From Pelomonas asaccharophilus_A (GTDB taxonomy: Bacteria > Pseudomonadota > Gammaproteobacteria > Burkholderiales > Burkholderiaceae_C), in the NCBI RefSeq assembly GCF_031458115.1, contig NZ_JAVDXV010000009.1, forward strand, positions 124,001 to 188,000: 64,000 nt of DNA, read 5' to 3'. Below the pieces are notes generated by a model. The model was not told where the DNA came from. It did not search any database and saw only the letters and a program-made list of their open reading frames with translations. Position numbers and translations under genes: made by a program. Positions 32,895 to 41,619 of the stretch are shown piece after piece. Positions within the stretch are counted from its first letter, which is position 1. The number at the start of each line of letters is the position of its first letter.

Positions 32895-35534
32895 TCAGGG
32901 ACGCGCGATTGTCAGCGCCGGGCTGCTCCAGGTTTCCCAATGCGCCGGGTTGCCGGCATCGCCCAGCGCCTTCAGCACCGACAGCTTGATGATGTAGCTG
33001 CCGTTGGCCAGAACGCCCATCGACGTGCTGCCATCCCAGCCCGCGGCAGACCAGCCGCCCGGCGTTGCGCTGCGACCCAGGTAGTGCTCTTCGCTGATGA
33101 CGCCGCGGCTGGCCAGCGTCGTGGCATCCAGCACTTCCCGCTTCAGGGTGCGCGACTGATGATCCAGATGCAGCAGCACGAAGGGAACATCATTGCCCAC
33201 CATCGTGAAGCTGGCACCGGCTGCCTGCTTCTGGTAGCTCGTGCCGGAGAGTCTGGCCAGCCACGGGAAGCCGTTGGCCGTCGGCGTCATCACCTGCGTC
33301 GACTGGTAGTCACCCTTGAAGCCCGCGTAGGCCACCTGGATCGGCGAACCCACGGTCTGCGGCGTGAAGGTGATGTAGCCACCATAGAGCGAGCGGTCCG
33401 CCAGAGCCGGGTTGGCCGTAATGGTCACAGTCACCGTGGCCACGCCCTTGGCCGGAACGACGACGCTGGCACTGCTGAACCCCACCGACGCCGGAGCGCT
33501 GAAGACCCCGGTCAGGTTGTAGCTGGTACCGGTCTGCGTGTTCGCGCCGGCCGCCACACCGGCGACATGGCCCAGCGTGTACGTCACCGCCACCGACGCG
33601 TCATTGCGCAGCGTCAGCTTCTGCACCGTCGATCCTGCGGCGCTCTCGCCGGTCGATATCTTGCTAGGCATCACGAACTGCTGGGCCTGCACCGCCGCCA
33701 CGACGTCGACCATGCCGGCGCCTTGGCGGAAGGTGTGCTCCAGCAAACCCAGGTCCGGATTGCCCGACCACGGCTTCGGCTTCGCGGTGTTCTGCAGGCG
33801 CGTCAGCATGTTGACCATCGGCGGCGCCGAGCGGCCGACGATCGCGCTCTCGCGGCCCAGTGCAGCGTTGGGCAGCGCCTGCAGGATCAGCGCCGTCGCG
33901 CCGGCCACATGCGGCGCGGACATCGAGGTACCGCTCAGCGTCGCACCGCCTCCCTGCTCCAGCGGATAGGCCGAGAAGATGCCGCCGCCAGGCCCGCCGA
34001 TATCGGGCTTGAAGCTCAGATCAGCGGCCAGGCCGAAGGAGCTGAAACCCGAGATCAGGCCGCCGGTGCCGTAGGGGTAGGCCACGCCATCGGCAGTCCA
34101 GTTCAGCGTGGTCGGACCCGCACCAATGGCGTTGTGCAGCACCGTACCCTGGGCCGCCGTGATGCCCACGACCGGGATCGTGATCGGCACCGCGCCTGCC
34201 ACCGTCGCATTGATCGCACCGGCCGAGTGGTTGTAGATCACGACCGCCGCAGCACCGGCGTTCTGGGCAACCAGCGCCTTGTCATAGAAGCCGCAGGAAC
34301 CGCGCCGGATCAGCACCGCCATGCCTGCAAGGCTGCCGGCCGGCAGCGCCGTGCAGCCGTCCGGGGCTGTCGTGGGCAGCGTCGGCTGGTTGGTCGCACC
34401 GGTCCTGGCCATGGGCAGGCTGCCGCTGGTCGGCGGCAGTGGCGAGGCCGTTGACGGGTTGTAGCCATAGGGCGTGCCATTGACGTTGAACGAGGTCTGC
34501 CCGTTGTCGAAAGACGCGACGCCGATCACGCCATCGCCCACGCCAGGTGCGCCGGCGGCATACAGGGCATCCGGCGAACTGCCGCCGGGGCCGTTGTTGC
34601 CGATCGAGGCCACCATCACGACGCCCTTCGCCGCCAGCCGCGCCGCGGCCTGTGCGGTCGGGTACTGCGGCCACTGGCGGCTGGCGCCGATGCTCTGGTT
34701 GATCACCTGCATGCCGTCGGCCAGCGCACGCTCCAGCGCCTCCAGCATGATGTCGGACGTGGTACTGCCATTGCAGCCGAACACGCGGTAAGCACCGAAC
34801 GTGACGCCCGGCGCCACACCCTTGAGGCCGCCGCCGTTGGCGCCGACGATGCCGGCCACATGCGATCCATGGCCACCGCAGTCATCGGGGTTGGCGTCAG
34901 GCGTCGCGACCGGGTTGTATGAGGCACTGCTCGGGTCGGCATTGAACGCATCGCCGACCAGGTCCCATCCCGCCACCACCCGCGCGCTCGGGAACGGCGT
35001 CGTGCCATTCACGCCGGAGCCGCCAAAGGCCGGATGGTCGATGTCCACGCCGGTGTCGATGATGCCGACCTTGATGCCCGCCCCCGTCAGCCCCAGCGAG
35101 TTCTGCGCGACGTTGGCGCCGGTCAACGACAGCGCGCGATGGAGTTCCACCGCGGAACCTGCAACCTGCTCAGGCGTCGGCGCCTGGATGATCTCGATCG
35201 GATGGAGGGCCTTCACTCCCGCCACACGAACCAACTTGGCGCGCTGCGCGGCGTCCACCGAGACGGCAAGGCCGTTGAAGAGCGAGCTGAAGGACCGACG
35301 CTCCTGGTAGGCGATCCGAGCATTGGCTGCGGCGGCGCGGAAGGCGCTCTGCTCGGCCTGCACCGCTGTCAGCTTGGCACCATCCGCCACCGGCTTGCCG
35401 GTCAACTCGACGAACCACAGGCGCGTGTCTTCGGCGTCCGCAACAGGGACCGATTGGGCCATCGCTAGAGTGGCGGTAGAAAGCGCCGCAATGGCCAGAA
35501 CAATTGGCTTGCGACTCAGATTCCAGCTAGGCAT
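32895..35534 (-). CDS. Secreted S8 (subtilisin-family) serine peptidase with PA domain
   Basis: An 879-residue secreted protease. In order: signal peptide (about 1-27), an I9-like propeptide, and a split catalytic domain with Asp160 (IIDTGVDIDHPAF), His222 (CGGHGSHVAG) and Ser537 (LSGTSMSAPHVAG). A protease-associated domain is inserted at about 395-470 (RRGSCGFYDKALVAQNAGAAAVVIYN). A C-terminal region of about 300 residues has fibronectin III-like beta repeats (VQKLTLRNDASVAVTYTL). The catalytic triad is intact. ATG 35534 has GGAGAG placed 7 nt upstream; the longer open frame to 35759 crosses the promoter region. Substrate unknown. Confidence 0.93.
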   Translation of the reverse strand: MPSWNLSRKPIVLAIAALSTATLAMAQSVPVADAEDTRLWFVELTGKPVADGAKLTAVQAEQSAFRAAAANARIAYQERRSFSSLFNGLAVSVDAAQRAKLVRVAGVKALHPIEIIQAPTPEQVAGSAVELHRALSLTGANVAQNSLGLTGAGIKVGIIDTGVDIDHPAFGGSGVNGTTPFPSARVVAGWDLVGDAFNADPSSASYNPVATPDANPDDCGGHGSHVAGIVGANGGGLKGVAPGVTFGAYRVFGCNGSTTSDIMLEALERALADGMQVINQSIGASRQWPQYPTAQAAARLAAKGVVMVASIGNNGPGGSSPDALYAAGAPGVGDGVIGVASFDNGQTSFNVNGTPYGYNPSTASPLPPTSGSLPMARTGATNQPTLPTTAPDGCTALPAGSLAGMAVLIRRGSCGFYDKALVAQNAGAAAVVIYNHSAGAINATVAGAVPITIPVVGITAAQGTVLHNAIGAGPTTLNWTADGVAYPYGTGGLISGFSSFGLAADLSFKPDIGGPGGGIFSAYPLEQGGGATLSGTSMSAPHVAGATALILQALPNAALGRESAIVGRSAPPMVNMLTRLQNTAKPKPWSGNPDLGLLEHTFRQGAGMVDVVAAVQAQQFVMPSKISTGESAAGSTVQKLTLRNDASVAVTYTLGHVAGVAAGANTQTGTSYNLTGVFSAPASVGFSSASVVVPAKGVATVTVTITANPALADRSLYGGYITFTPQTVGSPIQVAYAGFKGDYQSTQVMTPTANGFPWLARLSGTSYQKQAAGASFTMVGNDVPFVLLHLDHQSRTLKREVLDATTLASRGVISEEHYLGRSATPGGWSAAGWDGSTSMGVLANGSYIIKLSVLKALGDAGNPAHWETWSSPALTIARP

Positions 35535-35878
35535 GTGAACTCTCCGTACGTTTCGAAGCTGTGCATGCTCTCCACTTGCGAAGGCGCGCGGATCGGGGCT
35601 TTCCCGAGCGCAAGCGGTGCCTGCAGGCAGGCGCCACAAACACCCCCCGCGAATGAGCGGTGACGCATGCCGCGCATCCGGCCCGGCATGCCTCGCAAAG
35701 CGGCTCGTCGCCGGCCTGCGAGCACGGGTTAGTCCGACCACCGAATCGCGGGAGGGCATTCGCCGAGCAGGGCTTGTCAGCTTGCCGCCGACGGAACGGG
35801 ATGGCAGATTCGCGTCACTTCATGTCGCCGCCCGGAACTCGCCGGCCGGCAGTCAACAAACCTGGGAAGCAAACGCTT
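35535..35878. promoter_or_regulatory. Divergent intergenic region between the S8 peptidase and a PEP-CTERM gene
   Basis: A 344-nt region without a gene. It must carry both promoters. I see no convincing sigma-70 or -24/-12 sigma-54 element and no strong repeat; the plus strand has the weak ribosome binding site GGGAAG before 35879. An open frame crossing part of it does not look coding. Confidence 0.4.
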
Positions 35879-36427
35879 ATGAACCTACTCAAACGCAGCG
35901 CCATCGGCGCCTCCTTGGTGGCCGCGGCCATGATGGCCGGCACGGCCCATGCGGGAACCGTTACGCTCAGCGTGGGGGGCATTGCCAGCAACGGCGCCTT
36001 GGGTGATCCGACCAACGAGACGCGCTACATCGACATCCTGGCGGGCGTGCAGATCACCAACATCTCGTGGAATGTCAGCTTCGCGACAGAAGGCTCCAGC
36101 TGGCTGTCCGAGATCGGCGTCGATCTGAACAACGGCGCTGCAGGCGGCGTTTCCCTGTTCGCCGGCATTGGCGACGACTTTGCGGGTACGGGCAGCTACA
36201 GCGGCTCCGCCGACCTGATCGCGCTGGGTGCCGACTTCTTCCTTGACAGCACCGGCCGGCTGAACTTCGAGTTCTTCGAGTACTTTGATGACTTCGTCGG
36301 CGCGACTGACGCCACCTGGCTCAGCGGCGACCTGACGGTGACGTATGTCCCCGAGCCCGCGACCTTCGGCCTGGCCGCCCTGGCCCTGCTGGGCGCGGGT
36401 GCCACGACGCGTCGCCGCAAGTCCTGA
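35879..36427 (+). CDS. PEP-CTERM sorting-domain protein
   Basis: A 182-residue exported protein: signal peptide (LLKRSAIGASLVAAAMMAGTAHA), a beta-rich domain with many Gly, Ser and aromatic residues (ITNISWNVSFATEGSSWLSE), then VPEPATFG, a hydrophobic helix and TTRRRKS at the very end. Expected to be anchored and released through the exosortase pathway. Divergent from the S8 peptidase and followed by a clear terminator, so it is monocistronic. Confidence 0.9.
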   Translation: MNLLKRSAIGASLVAAAMMAGTAHAGTVTLSVGGIASNGALGDPTNETRYIDILAGVQITNISWNVSFATEGSSWLSEIGVDLNNGAAGGVSLFAGIGDDFAGTGSYSGSADLIALGADFFLDSTGRLNFEFFEYFDDFVGATDATWLSGDLTVTYVPEPATFGLAALALLGAGATTRRRKS

Positions 36428-36450
36428 CCACTGCAGCACCTGACGCATCC

Positions 36451-36474
36451 AAGGGCCGCATCATGCGGCCCTTT
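36451..36474 (+). terminator. Rho-independent terminator after the PEP-CTERM gene
   Basis: AAGGGCCGCA and TGCGGCCCTT form a perfect 10-bp stem with a three-base loop, followed by a T and a mixed tail. Located 23 nt after the stop. Confidence 0.75.
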
Positions 36475-36507
36475 GAGCTGGAGCGCGTCGTTGCGTCGGC
36501 GAGGGCC

Positions 36508-36951
36508 TCAGAGCTCCGCTTCGCCCCGCAGCCCTGAGACCGGCGCACCAGGGCACCACAACCAGTGCCCGCGCCGACTGGCGTGATAGACCGCCTCGCG
36601 CTGGCCCTCGCGCACCACCAGCCTGTAGCCCGGCACGAGTGCCTGCGTGTAGGCCATGCCGGGGCGTGGGCAACCGAGCGACGCATCGGCCCAGTTCAGC
36701 TCCTCGACGCCGACTTTCAACGCATCGGGTCGGTGCAGTTGCCAGGCACGCGCCGCATCGGCCCGCACCGCGGCCTCGATGGCCCCCCGTGCAACGACGC
36801 CGTCAGCCCCCGGTCGCACCCAGCCGGCACGGGCATGGGAAGCCACGGCGTTCTCGGCTTGGTCCGCCGGCAGCGATTGAGCCATCGTCACATCCAGACT
36901 CATGAGGCAAAGCGCCAGCTTCGCCAGCACGTACGAAGGCCGACTTGCCAT
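36508..36951 (-). CDS. Small exported protein with conserved LGCP motif, function unknown
   Basis: A 147-residue protein. A signal peptide (PSYVLAKLALCLMSLDVTMAQ) is followed by a domain containing VEELNWADASLGCPRPGMAYTQ, LVPGYRLVV, AVYHASRRGHWLWCP. The pattern of LGCP, PGY and a C-terminal H..G...CP occurs in a widespread family of small exported proteins of unknown role. ATG 36951 has GGAGAG upstream. It lies downstream of the secretion operon on the same strand, separated by about 100 nt and a hairpin, so it may be independent. Confidence 0.72.
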   Translation of the reverse strand: MASRPSYVLAKLALCLMSLDVTMAQSLPADQAENAVASHARAGWVRPGADGVVARGAIEAAVRADAARAWQLHRPDALKVGVEELNWADASLGCPRPGMAYTQALVPGYRLVVREGQREAVYHASRRGHWLWCPGAPVSGLRGEAEL

Positions 36952-36978
36952 GGAAGCTCTCCAGAAAGGCCTTGAGCG

Positions 36979-37002
36979 CCCGCGATGAGCGCGCATCGCG
37001 GG
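36979..37002 (-). terminator. Hairpin downstream of the secretion operon
   Basis: CCCGCGATG (36979-36987) and CATCGCGGG (36994-37002) form a perfect 9-bp stem with a six-base loop, about 54 nt after the last pseudopilin gene. No T tract. Confidence 0.45.
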
Positions 37003-37055
37003 GCTGCATGTCTTCACAGGCGCCAAGAATAGCCGGAGCGCCCCGCCCGCGGCAC

Positions 37056-37604
37056 TCAGCCGGGCTGCGGCACAACAGGCCCCGACGCCGGCACGGGCAT
37101 CGGCAGAGACTCGCTGCCCCCGCCCTGCTGCCCGGTCACAGGTGCCGGCACCGCATGGGCCTGGCCCAGGAACATCCAGTCGCTGGCCAGGTGGGTGCTG
37201 GACCCGTCCGGCTGTACCTGGCGCAGCAGCGCCTGCTCGGAGCGGCTGTGCACGCCATGAAAGCCCTGGGGGTCGCCGGGCGCCACGATCAGTGCCCAGT
37301 CGGCTCGCCCCGTAAAGGGGTCGGGGTAGAGACGCCGCAGATGATGGCGCGGCTTGGGACCCCGGAGGTCGATGAGCAGATCTTCCAGCCTGCGCGGATG
37401 CACGCCGCCCTCGCCAGCCCCGACATAGCTGGCGATCGCGCGCGCGATCTCGCCGCCGCGAAAGGCCAGCTCGCGCTCCTTCTCGCGCTGCGCCGCCGTG
37501 TGCCAGGCCGACCCCAGCGCAGCCAGGCCCGCGGCCGTCAACGCGACGAGGAACAGCACGGCCAGGTAGCTGTAGCCGCGTTCCGAAGCGTCACCAGTCT
37601 GCAT
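37056..37604 (-). CDS. Atypical pseudopilin, last gene of the secretion operon
   Basis: A 182-residue protein with a type IV prepilin-like N-terminus: ERG|YSYLAVLFLVALTAAGL. After the putative cleavage glycine the fifth residue is Ala, not the usual Glu, as in GspK-like tip pseudopilins. A long helix with EKERELAFRGGEIARAIASYVG follows, then a globular domain (LEDLLIDLRGPKPRHHLRRLYPDPFTG) and a Pro/Gly-rich tail. It overlaps the upstream pseudopilin gene by 14 nt. A minor or tip role is inferred. Confidence 0.82.
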   Translation of the reverse strand: MQTGDASERGYSYLAVLFLVALTAAGLAALGSAWHTAAQREKERELAFRGGEIARAIASYVGAGEGGVHPRRLEDLLIDLRGPKPRHHLRRLYPDPFTGRADWALIVAPGDPQGFHGVHSRSEQALLRQVQPDGSSTHLASDWMFLGQAHAVPAPVTGQQGGGSESLPMPVPASGPVVPQPG

Positions 37605-37971
37605 ACAGCCGCCCGTCGGCGCTGCGCCCGGCCGCGCCGCTGCGCACGTCCCACACATTGCCGCTCACCTGCATGTCGGCCGGCGGCGGCAGTTCCACCC
37701 AGCTGTCGCGCGCGCCGGTCAGCGGGTCCTCGGGCAGCTCGCGGATGTAGCGCGCATCGGCCAGCTCCTGCAGCGAGTCCGGATAGCGGCGCTTGTCTGC
37801 GGCGAACTGGTCGATCGCATCCCGCATCGTCGTCAACGAGTGCAGAAGCGCCGTCTCCTTGCTCTTCTGCAGCGAGTTGAAATAGCGCGGAGCCACGATG
37901 GACGCCAGCAGCGCCACGATGGCCATGACGACGATCAGCTCGATCAATGTGAAGCCCGCACCGCGTTTCAT
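37591..37971 (-). CDS. Type II secretion-like pseudopilin
   Basis: A 126-residue prepilin with the canonical cleavage site GAG|FTLIELIVVMAIVALLASIVAP and Glu at position 5. A short GspG-like globular part has RRYPDSLQELADARYI and LPEDPLTG. ATG 37971 has AAGGA at good spacing; a GTG six nt upstream overlaps the previous stop as GTGA but sits too near that site. It needs a prepilin peptidase encoded elsewhere. Confidence 0.88.
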   Translation of the reverse strand: MKRGAGFTLIELIVVMAIVALLASIVAPRYFNSLQKSKETALLHSLTTMRDAIDQFAADKRRYPDSLQELADARYIRELPEDPLTGARDSWVELPPPADMQVSGNVWDVRSGAAGRSADGRLYADW

Positions 37972-37973
37972 CG

Positions 37974-38441
37974 TCACCAGTCCTTCAACAGCGTGCCGTC
38001 CAAGGCCTTGCGCTCGCTGCGCGAGAACACGTCGAACACGTCCTTGCCCGCTCGTGGCTCGTCGGGCGGACTCTCGTAGGCGCGCAGCGCCCAGCTGTCG
38101 GCCGCAGCCTGGTCAGCGGGCGCGAAGGGGTCGCGCGGTAGTCGGCGCAGGAAGTAGATGCGGCGACCATCGGGTGCCTTGGCGTCGGGCACGCCGTCCA
38201 CCAGTTGCCGCAGCGACTTCGGGTAGCCGCTGTCCTCGGGGCTCTGCTGGATGTGGCCGGCCTCGGCCGCGCGTTTGTAGGCGTCCAGTGCGCCACGCAG
38301 CGTGCGCAACGACTGACGCAACTCGGCCTCGCGGCTGCGCTGCACCGACAGCTCCAGCAGCGGCCGCGCCGCCGACGCGAGCACACCCAGCATGGCCAGC
38401 ACGACCAGCATCTCGATCAGCGTGAAGCCCCGCTGGCGCAT
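37974..38441 (-). CDS. Type II secretion-like pseudopilin
   Basis: A 155-residue prepilin, QRG|FTLIEMLVVLAMLGVLASAARP, with the conserved Glu5. A long helix (SREAELRQSLRTLRGALDAYKRAAE) and a globular domain (YPKSLRQLVDGVPDAKAP, RLPRDPFAPA) follow. Its C-terminal LLKDW resembles the SADGRLYADW end of the next protein, hinting that the two arose by duplication. It lies 6 nt after the secretin stop. Confidence 0.88.
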   Translation of the reverse strand: MRQRGFTLIEMLVVLAMLGVLASAARPLLELSVQRSREAELRQSLRTLRGALDAYKRAAEAGHIQQSPEDSGYPKSLRQLVDGVPDAKAPDGRRIYFLRRLPRDPFAPADQAAADSWALRAYESPPDEPRAGKDVFDVFSRSERKALDGTLLKDW

Positions 38442-38447
38442 GCTCGG

Positions 38448-40616
38448 CTACCTGGCAGCTTCCACCGTGACGAGGCCGGAGCCATCGACCCGCACCGGCA
38501 CGGCTTCGCCATTGGCCCCTGCGGCTTGCAGCGACCCCACGCCGATGTTCAGCGCCTGCCCGGCCGCGGACGGCAGCGCGCGCAGCGCCACCACGCGCTC
38601 GCCGCGTGGCGGCAGCTCCACGGGATAGCGACCCGCCGGCGCGTTGGCCACCGGCTGCGCGGCCGTCAGGCGGCTGGCGTCGTACTCCAGTTCAGCACGC
38701 ACCGTCGCGCCACTGTCGTTCTTCAACGCGACCGCCACCGTGCCGCCGGCGGGGATCTGCGGCGTGACGTCCAGCCGCAATGTGGCCTCCGCCGCGGCGG
38801 CGGCCGCCGTAGCCGCCGTAGCCGCCGTAGCCGCAGCAGGCGCGGCCACCGCGCCACCGCTGGGCCCCACGCCCACGCGCGCCTCGCGGCGCAGCAGGCT
38901 GGAATACGCACCGGGGCTGGCGTCGACGCCGCTGGCCAGCCGCGTCAGCGACGCATCCGGCACGGCCAGGTTGCGCACCACGCGCGGCGTGATCAGCAGC
39001 ACCACCTCGGTTTTCAGCCGCGTGTCGGTCTGCGTGCCAAACAGGCGGCCCAGCAGCGGGATGCGCGACAGCCCCGGAATGCCGGCGGCGCTCTTGCGGT
39101 CCTCGTCGTTGATGAGGCCGGCCAGCACCTGCGTCTCGCCGTCGGCCAGCCGCAGCACGGTGGCGGTGTTGCGCGTGCCAATTTCATAGGCCGTCGTGCC
39201 GCCAGGGCCGGTGACCTGACGGATCAGGTTGCTGACCTCCAGGCCCACCTTGATGACCACGTCGTTGTCCAGCTGGATGGTGGGCTCCACGTCCAGCTTC
39301 AGACCGATGTCCAGGTAGCTGACCGACGCGGCCACCGACGTGGAGCCCGTGAAGTTGGTCGTCGTCGTGAACACGGGCAGCTTCTGGCCGATGTGCACCT
39401 TGGCCTTGTCGCGGTTGCGCACACGGATCTTGGGGTTGGCCAGCAGGTTGGAGTTGCCGGCCGTGCCCTTGATGTTGGCGACGATGGCGGGGTTGGCGAT
39501 GCTGGCGCGGAACTGGTTGCGCTCGCTGAGCAAGACCTGGCCCACGACGCCCGGCAGGCCGTAATTGACGGTCTCGGGCCACTGCAGGCCCAACGCGTCG
39601 ACCTGGTCAGTGGCCAGCTCCATGACCTCCACCTCCAACATCACCTCGGGCTCAGGCAGGTCCACCGACGCGATCAGCTTCTCCACGAGACGCAGCACCT
39701 CGGGCGTATCGCGCACCACCAGCAGGTTCAGGCGCTCGTCGATGTGGATGTCGCGCACCTTGGCGATGGTGCGCACCATGGCCTGCACCTGCTTCACGTC
39801 GGCGTTGGTCAGGTACAGCGTGCGCGTGACCAGCTCCTGGTGCTCGCGCTGCTTGGCTGCCGTGTTGGGGAAGATCAGCACCGAGCTGTCGTTCAGCAGT
39901 TTGCGGTCCAATTGCTGCGTGCCCAGCACGACGCGCAGCGCCTCGTCCAGCGTGACGCCGCGCAGGAAGACGGTCACACGCGCATCGGCGCGCACGTCCT
40001 TGTCGAACACGAAGTTGATGCCGCTGCTGCGCGCCAGCGCCTCGAACACCTGGCGCAAAGGCGCATCGCGGAACTCCAGCGTCACCGGCTTCTGGAACCC
40101 CGGGCCCAGCTCGCCGACGGCCGACTCCAGCGGCCGCGCCTGCGCGACCTGGCTGGCCAGCAGCCGCGCGCCGGGGTGCTGCGGCGCCTCGGCCAGGATC
40201 TCGCGCGCCACCGCATCGGCGCGCTCGATGCGGCCGGCCTTCAGCGCCGCACGGCCGGCGGCCAGCTGGGTCTCGTGGCGGCGGCCACGGTCGATGTCCA
40301 CGGTCAGCGCGGCCAGGCGCGGGTGCTTGGCATCGGCCAGCGCCAGCTGGCTCAGCAAGGCCTGCGCCTCATCCCAGCGGCCCGCGCCACGCAGCGCCTC
40401 GATCTGCAGGATGAGCCGTGCCGTGGCCTGCTCGCGGGCACGCACCTGGGCGGCACGCAGCGTCGGGTCCGTGGGGTCCTTGGCGATGGCGTCGTCCAGC
40501 ACGCGCAGCGCGGCGGGCCACTGGTTGCTGCGGCCGAGGTCTTCGGCCTGGCGCAACGCCGGGTTGGCGCACGCGGTCAACAGCGCGACGCTGATCAGGA
40601 GCAGGAGCTGCTTCAT
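38448..40616 (-). CDS. gspD: Secretin (GspD/PilQ/MshL-like) with C-terminal cohesin-like domain
   Basis: A 722-residue outer-membrane secretin lipoprotein (lipobox LLTAC). In order: TPR-like helical repeats (about 20-170), a secretin/TonB N-domain (VTLEFRDAPLRQVFEALARSSGINFVF), an N1-type domain (RLNLLVVRDTPEVLRLVEKLI), and the secretin core (VMLEVEVMELATDQVDALGLQ ... PGLSRIPLLGRLFG ... VVLLITPRVVRN). Next is an Ala-rich linker encoded by three 9-bp repeats. Residues about 612-722 form a beta-sandwich resembling a cohesin module (LDVTPQIPAGGTVAVALKND), unusual for secretins. It forms the exit channel of the operon's machine. The start overlaps the previous stop by 4 nt. Confidence 0.93.
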   Translation of the reverse strand: MKQLLLLISVALLTACANPALRQAEDLGRSNQWPAALRVLDDAIAKDPTDPTLRAAQVRAREQATARLILQIEALRGAGRWDEAQALLSQLALADAKHPRLAALTVDIDRGRRHETQLAAGRAALKAGRIERADAVAREILAEAPQHPGARLLASQVAQARPLESAVGELGPGFQKPVTLEFRDAPLRQVFEALARSSGINFVFDKDVRADARVTVFLRGVTLDEALRVVLGTQQLDRKLLNDSSVLIFPNTAAKQREHQELVTRTLYLTNADVKQVQAMVRTIAKVRDIHIDERLNLLVVRDTPEVLRLVEKLIASVDLPEPEVMLEVEVMELATDQVDALGLQWPETVNYGLPGVVGQVLLSERNQFRASIANPAIVANIKGTAGNSNLLANPKIRVRNRDKAKVHIGQKLPVFTTTTNFTGSTSVAASVSYLDIGLKLDVEPTIQLDNDVVIKVGLEVSNLIRQVTGPGGTTAYEIGTRNTATVLRLADGETQVLAGLINDEDRKSAAGIPGLSRIPLLGRLFGTQTDTRLKTEVVLLITPRVVRNLAVPDASLTRLASGVDASPGAYSSLLRREARVGVGPSGGAVAAPAAATAATAATAAAAAAEATLRLDVTPQIPAGGTVAVALKNDSGATVRAELEYDASRLTAAQPVANAPAGRYPVELPPRGERVVALRALPSAAGQALNIGVGSLQAAGANGEAVPVRVDGSGLVTVEAAR
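38803..38829. repeat. Three tandem 9-bp repeats in the secretin gene
   Basis: GCCGCCGTA occurs three times in a row inside the Ala-rich linker of the secretin. Changes in copy number would keep the frame and alter linker length by three residues per unit. Confidence 0.85.
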
Positions 40617-41119
40617 GGCACAGCCTTGAAAACGATGTTCTGGGGGATTTGCGACGGCAGCCAGGTCAGACTGACGCCGCTGGTCGAGACCTGCTCCACG
40701 CGCCACTGGCCGTCGATGACGTCGCCGCGCTTCACGCTGAGTGTGCGGCTGGGGCTGGTCAGCAATGCCAGCTCGACGGCCTGCGCGCCCTCGCCTTCGA
40801 CGAGCCGGCCGATCATCTGGTACGGCAGCGGCGGCGCCGATGGCGGTGCGGGCGCGGCCACGGTGGAGAGCGGCGGCGGGGGTGGCGCGGGCGGAGGCGG
40901 TGGCGGCTGCCACGCGGCCAGCTGCTCGGCCGAGGCCTCGGCCCAGGGCTGGCGCGCGGCGGTCTGTGGCGCGGGCGCAGACGCTGCAGCCGTCGGCTTG
41001 CGAACGGGCTCGACGACCGCGACCGTGCCGGCGTTCTCATCGGGCCGGGTTGCCACCCAGGCCGTGGCGGCCAGCGTCGCGGCCAGCGCACCACCCAGCA
41101 CGAGATGACGCGGTGTCAT
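40613..41119 (-). CDS. GspC/PilP-like inner-membrane secretion protein
   Basis: A 168-residue protein: short cytoplasmic end, one membrane helix (HLVLGGALAATLAATAWVA), a long Pro/Ala-rich periplasmic linker (residues about 50-100 with runs of proline), and a C-terminal HR/PilP-like beta domain (YQMIGRLVEGEGAQAVELALL ... VKRGDVIDGQWRVEQVSTSGVSL). GspC and PilP of this layout connect the inner-membrane platform with the secretin. The stop overlaps the secretin ATG by 4 nt, which fits that role. Confidence 0.82.
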   Translation of the reverse strand: MTPRHLVLGGALAATLAATAWVATRPDENAGTVAVVEPVRKPTAAASAPAPQTAARQPWAEASAEQLAAWQPPPPPPAPPPPPLSTVAAPAPPSAPPLPYQMIGRLVEGEGAQAVELALLTSPSRTLSVKRGDVIDGQWRVEQVSTSGVSLTWLPSQIPQNIVFKAVP

Positions 41120-41619
41120 GGCGCCCTCCCATGCAGCGACCATTGCAGCTCGGCATCCACATCGGCGCTGAGTGGGCTGGGCCGGCGCAGCTTGACCGCG
41201 TCCAGGCTCAGCGCCGGATCGTGGGCCAGCGCCGCGGCGATGAAACGGCGGACCTGCGCATAGCTGCCCGTCAGCGGCATGCTCACACGCAGCCGCTCCA
41301 GGCCCTCGCTGCTGGCGAGGCGGTGTTCGGTGCGCGCGACGTTCAGCTCCAGCCGTATGGCCAGCTCCAGCAGGTCGGCCAGGCGCTGCTGGCGCGCTGC
41401 CGCCGCGGGCAGCGTGGCCTGCCACTGCTGCAGGCTGACAGGAACCGCCGCCGTGGTGGCCAGCGGCCTCGCCTTGGCGCGAAGTTCGCGTGCCTGATCC
41501 TGCAGCGCCGTGGCCTGCGCATCCCAGCGCTGGCCCAGCACGACGGCGACGGCGGCCAGCAGCAGCGCCACCAGCCCCGCGAGGCCGGGCCAACCCAATG
41601 CCTTGATGAATCGGTTCAT
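41116..41619 (-). CDS. GspM/PilO-like inner-membrane secretion protein
   Basis: A 167-residue bitopic protein: one helix near the N-terminus (GLAGLVALLLAAVAVVLGQRW), a coiled segment, and a small periplasmic ferredoxin-like domain (LERLRVSMPLTGSYAQVRRFI). Size and layout match GspM or PilO, which form a periplasmic dimer with GspL/PilN. Overlaps of 4 nt at both ends. Confidence 0.78.
   Translation of the reverse strand: MNRFIKALGWPGLAGLVALLLAAVAVVLGQRWDAQATALQDQARELRAKARPLATTAAVPVSLQQWQATLPAAAARQQRLADLLELAIRLELNVARTEHRLASSEGLERLRVSMPLTGSYAQVRRFIAAALAHDPALSLDAVKLRRPSPLSADVDAELQWSLHGRAP

Noticed and set aside
35780..35878. A sigma-54 promoter before the PEP-CTERM gene
   Set aside because: A TGGCAG is present, but no TTGC-type -12 element is at the right distance.
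38205..41108. A 967-codon plus-strand open frame opposite the secretin and pseudopilin genes
   Set aside because: Composition is that of a shadow frame (His/Gln/Arg/Val repeats) and the minus-strand genes show clear families.
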